DNA of 8,781 bases from a bacterium (GTDB lineage Bacteria; Arandabacterota; Arandabacteria; Arandabacterales; JALGWA01), in assembly GCA_025774425.1 (NCBI GenBank), contig JALGWA010000158.1, positions 1 to 8,781 of the forward strand, written 5' to 3'. The position numbers were made by a program, and so were the translations under genes. Below the pieces are notes generated by a model. The model saw nothing but the letters and a program-made list of their open reading frames with translations, did not search any database and was not told where the DNA came from. Of the stretch, positions 6,968 to 8,781 are shown piece by piece (within the stretch, counting starts at the first letter, position 1; each line of letters begins with the position of its first letter).

Positions 6968-6981
6968 ACCACGCACGTGGT
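6968..6981. repeat. 14-base dyad in the leader of the secreted-protein pair
   Basis: ACCACG (6968-6973) and CGTGGT (6976-6981) are perfect complements around a CA centre. The dyad lies about 50 nt after the predicted transcription start and 45 nt before the ATG, where a repressor site or leader hairpin could act. A 2-base loop makes a protein-binding site more likely than a stable RNA hairpin. Confidence 0.4.
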
Positions 6982-7025
6982 TTGAGGCGAGAGTTCGAAC
7001 GTTTCTCATGGAGGGAGAGAAGCCT

Positions 7026-7676
7026 ATGAAGAAAGTTATAGTGTGCGCAAGTGTCATCGCCGTCGTGTTGCCCGTGTCGGTGTGTGCGGACATGTTGTTC
7101 TTCGGCTGGGACGGATCAGGCACCATCATGGATTCCCCCGCCGAGTACCATGCCACGCTGTCATGGGGAGCAAGCGGGACCTTTGATTTCCGCTTCGACG
7201 ATGCGGGCTGGCCGGACCCTTCCAACCAGGTCGCGAGGTGGGACTACATCTTCAACACGTACTTCGCAGCCAATTACGACAACTCCACGCCGGGTGCATA
7301 CGGCTGGAAAGGCGAGATCCACGCCTGGTACACGCTGGTCTTGTCTTCCGCGCCCCCGGGTTTCAACGGCTCTGTTTCCGGGGAGTTCCGCCCGGAGATC
7401 ACGCTGCGGGACATCGATGAAGACGGCATCTTCGACCCATTCGAGAGGGAAGGAGACAACCTGATCAACGGCAGCTTCACGATCGCCTGCAATGCAGGAA
7501 CCGGAGAACTCGAGTGCAGGCGGGGATCGGGTTCGATGCAGAACAACTACATGTCGTTCCCGTACCTCCCTGAGACGGACGAGATGCCCGATGGCAGCAG
7601 CAGCGTGAACCTTTCGGATTGCCCTTCGGCCAGCGAGCCCACGTCATGGGGCAGGATCAAGGCGCTGTACAATTAG
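7026..7676 (+). CDS. secreted protein of unknown function, 216 aa, first of a paralogous pair
   Basis: I do not recognise a named family. A Sec signal peptide (MKK plus a hydrophobic run to about residue 18, cleavage near VCA/D at 19-22) leads into a beta-rich acidic protein. Shared with the next gene are a GSGTIMD segment (30-36), DDAGWP (58-63), RWDYIFNTYF (71-80), an acidic loop DIDEDGIFDPFE (129-140) that resembles EF-hand or thrombospondin-3 calcium loops, and the C-terminal end PTSWGRIKALYN (205-216). The ATG at 7026 was chosen because it begins the signal peptide; GGAGG lies upstream at 7010-7014 with slightly long spacing, while the in-frame ATG at 7008 would add MEGEKP and would itself overlap the GGAGG. 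It is transcribed from the strong promoter at 6883-6912 and probably together with the following gene, since no terminator is visible between them. Confidence 0.85.
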   Translation: MKKVIVCASVIAVVLPVSVCADMLFFGWDGSGTIMDSPAEYHATLSWGASGTFDFRFDDAGWPDPSNQVARWDYIFNTYFAANYDNSTPGAYGWKGEIHAWYTLVLSSAPPGFNGSVSGEFRPEITLRDIDEDGIFDPFEREGDNLINGSFTIACNAGTGELECRRGSGSMQNNYMSFPYLPETDEMPDGSSSVNLSDCPSASEPTSWGRIKALYN

Positions 7677-7794
7677 AAGTGCTGACAGACGGGCAGAGAC
7701 CATATGATTCGGAAGGGGGTGCCGCCGGGCAGAAGAACGTTTAGTGCGTAGTACGGAAGTTGTTGAAGCATCAAGGGAATATGGAGGGTAGGAA

Positions 7795-8436
7795 ATGATG
7801 AAAAAGATAGTGTTGGTATCCGCTGCTTGCTTGCTGGTCGCAGGTGTCGCTTACGGCGATATCACCAAGAGCTTCTTCTGTAACGGTACAGGCAACATGG
7901 TCATGGATGTCGGCAACGTCGTGTACAGCGGCCAGATCGTGGGCGGCGACCTCGCCCCGGGCATCTGGTCCATAGGTATCGACGACACCGGCTGGCCGGT
8001 CGATCCGGGCCCGAGGTGGGATTACCTGTGGAACACGTTCTATATCTACTCGCCGGGCGATCCTAGTGTGTGGACGGCGACGTTCGACACGCCCCTGCTC
8101 GCGACGCGTCCGGATCTCTACATCGAGCATACGGGAGTGGGATCCATGGCGGGTGTCGCGGACATGCGTTTCCAGGTCACCGACTGGGACAACGACGGCG
8201 TGCTCGATCCCGATGAGTGCACTGGGGACGGCCTTACGGGCATAGTCATCATCATCGAGGACGGGACCGGGCCCTATGCGTCGTTTTGCGGCGACGGCAC
8301 TTATCAGGGCGGCTTCACCCGGGACTGCAGCACCTGGGATGACGATGTCCAGTTCCAGATGAGCATCGACCTGTATGAATGCGGCATGGCCACGCAGCCG
8401 ACTACGTGGGGAGCCGTGAAGGCTCTGTACAACTAG
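7795..8436 (+). CDS. secreted protein of unknown function, 213 aa, second of a paralogous pair
   Basis: This is a diverged paralogue of the gene just upstream. It has a signal peptide (MMKK, hydrophobic to about residue 18, likely cleavage after AYG at 19-21). It then shares FFCNGTGNMVMD (27-38), DDTGWP (63-68), RWDYLWNTFY (74-83), the acidic loop DWDNDGVLDPDE (130-141) and the end PTTWGAVKALYN (202-213). Overall identity looks low outside these blocks, so the duplication is old. The ATG at 7795 follows GGAGG with 7 nt spacing; the ATG at 7798 is an equal alternative and changes nothing in the mature protein. The 118-bp gap before it shows neither a convincing promoter nor a terminator, so co-transcription with the first copy is likely. 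No catalytic residues are apparent; a binding, structural or surface role is a guess. Confidence 0.88.
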   Translation: MMKKIVLVSAACLLVAGVAYGDITKSFFCNGTGNMVMDVGNVVYSGQIVGGDLAPGIWSIGIDDTGWPVDPGPRWDYLWNTFYIYSPGDPSVWTATFDTPLLATRPDLYIEHTGVGSMAGVADMRFQVTDWDNDGVLDPDECTGDGLTGIVIIIEDGTGPYASFCGDGTYQGGFTRDCSTWDDDVQFQMSIDLYECGMATQPTTWGAVKALYN

Positions 8437-8521
8437 GACGTCTTGAGGTAATGCCGACGAGGCGCGCGATGGCGGCGCCGGGGCACCGGCGGCGCAGATC
8501 GCACTCGTTGCAGATTTGTAG

Positions 8522-8551
8522 TTGCAAGTACGGGCAACCTGGTTTTATATA
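8522..8551 (+). promoter_or_regulatory. possible promoter for the gene at the right edge
   Basis: TTGCAA (8522-8527) and TATATA (8546-8551) are 18 nt apart in a short AT-rich patch, about 80 nt before the ATG at 8629. Both boxes match consensus at 4 of 6 positions. GTTGCA is directly repeated at 8507-8512 and 8521-8526, so the -35 assignment is uncertain. Confidence 0.35.
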
Positions 8552-8628
8552 GCGGACCGCACTCGACACCAGTGAGACGGCAACGGGGGTTTGCCTTGGC
8601 GGCGGGCTCCAAGAGGAGAAGTGCGGGA

Positions 8629-8781
8629 ATGCCAAGGATAATAAGCGGGGAGAAAATACCGGGGGTGGTGGCGGCCGTGCTGGCCTTCGCCATCCCCTTC
8701 GCCTCATGCTTGGCCGGCGAGGCCGCATCGGTCGATTTGCTCATCGAAGCCTCTTCCGCCGAAATCGGCGAGTCCGGAACG
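8629..8781 (+). CDS. exported protein, N-terminal 51 residues only
   Basis: The frame is open from ATG 8629 to the right edge. Residues about 10-30 form a signal peptide with a hydrophobic core (VVAAVLAFAIPFA). A Cys at residue 27 in FASC makes a lipoprotein possible, although the lipobox is imperfect; cleavage at an AxA-like site near residues 30-34 is the alternative. The mature start VDLLIEASSAEIGESGT looks like the first strands of a beta-sandwich domain of cohesin or Ig type, which is only a guess from 17 residues. AGGAG lies at 8614-8618, 10 nt upstream of the ATG. It lies in the same direction as the two secreted paralogues but after a 192-bp gap with its own possible promoter. Confidence 0.65.
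   Translation, partial: MPRIISGEKIPGVVAAVLAFAIPFASCLAGEAASVDLLIEASSAEIGESGT

Larger units (their letters stand above)
6591..7025. other. divergent intergenic region with two outward promoters
   Basis: This 435-bp gap separates the minus-strand gene starting at 6590 from the plus-strand gene starting at 7026. It holds the two promoters and the dyad listed separately. The stretch between the promoters (6706-6882) is very GC-rich. Its open frames are Arg/Pro-rich with no ribosome binding site or recognisable motif, and I see no gene there. Confidence 0.7.

Noticed and set aside
8476..8491. CGCCGG/CCGGCG hairpin downstream of the second paralogue, considered as its terminator.
   Set aside because: It has only a 6-bp stem and no T-run follows, so it does not meet the form of an intrinsic terminator; such short GC dyads are expected here by chance.
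8495..8515. ATCGCACTCGTTGCAG, considered as a sigma-54 promoter.
   Set aside because: The -24 GG is missing and the spacing between GCAC and TTGC is 3 nt instead of 5.
8402..8744. Two overlapping minus-strand frames of just over 100 codons at the right end.
   Set aside because: They overlap the end of the second paralogue and the start of the exported-protein gene, have no good ribosome binding site, and translate to basic low-complexity sequence.

Overview
The window is GC-rich, roughly 60-65% by eye. It looks like chromosomal DNA from an uncultured Gram-negative bacterium of the broad FCB type (Eisenbacteria, Krumholzibacteriota, Latescibacteria and similar). The evidence is a secreted protein ending in a FlgD-like/type IX-style C-terminal sorting domain, a large TPR-containing sigma-54 activator, several signal-peptide proteins with no recognisable enzyme domain, and strong GGAGG ribosome binding sites. 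The phylum is an inference and is not proven by the sequence.

Left half, minus strand. Read in transcription order, the large secreted protein (6590 to 4314) comes first and ends in a 12-bp-stem terminator at 4264-4294. Next is a broken MntP-type manganese exporter (4175 to 3679), then a small single-pass membrane protein (3636 to 3181). After a 190-bp gap comes a 91-residue secreted protein (2990 to 2715), followed 27 bp later by a TPR/GAF-like/AAA+ sigma-54 activator (2687 through the left edge, so its C-terminal HTH is not visible). The gap holds a candidate promoter, a 7-bp dyad and a terminator-like hairpin placed between that promoter and the small gene. This small-protein/TPR-regulator pair with its structured leader is the most likely undescribed system here.

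Middle, 6591-7025. This is a 435-bp divergent intergenic region with two near-consensus sigma-70 promoters facing outwards: TTGACT-N17-TATAAT for the large minus-strand gene and TTGACC-N18-TATAAT for the plus-strand genes. A 14-base dyad lies in the plus-strand leader.

Right part, plus strand. Two tandem paralogues (7026-7676 and 7795-8436) encode secreted proteins of about 215 residues. They share a GWP...RWDY core, an acidic DxDxDG loop and an almost identical C-terminal end (PT[ST]WG..KALYN). A third gene for an exported protein starts at 8629 and runs off the right edge.

Overall the region is mainly cell-envelope and secreted proteins of unknown function beside one transcriptional activator. 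Nothing in the sequence shows directly that the activator controls the secreted-protein genes. I found no convincing sigma-54 (-24/-12) promoter, and no CRISPR array, IS element, tRNA or rRNA.
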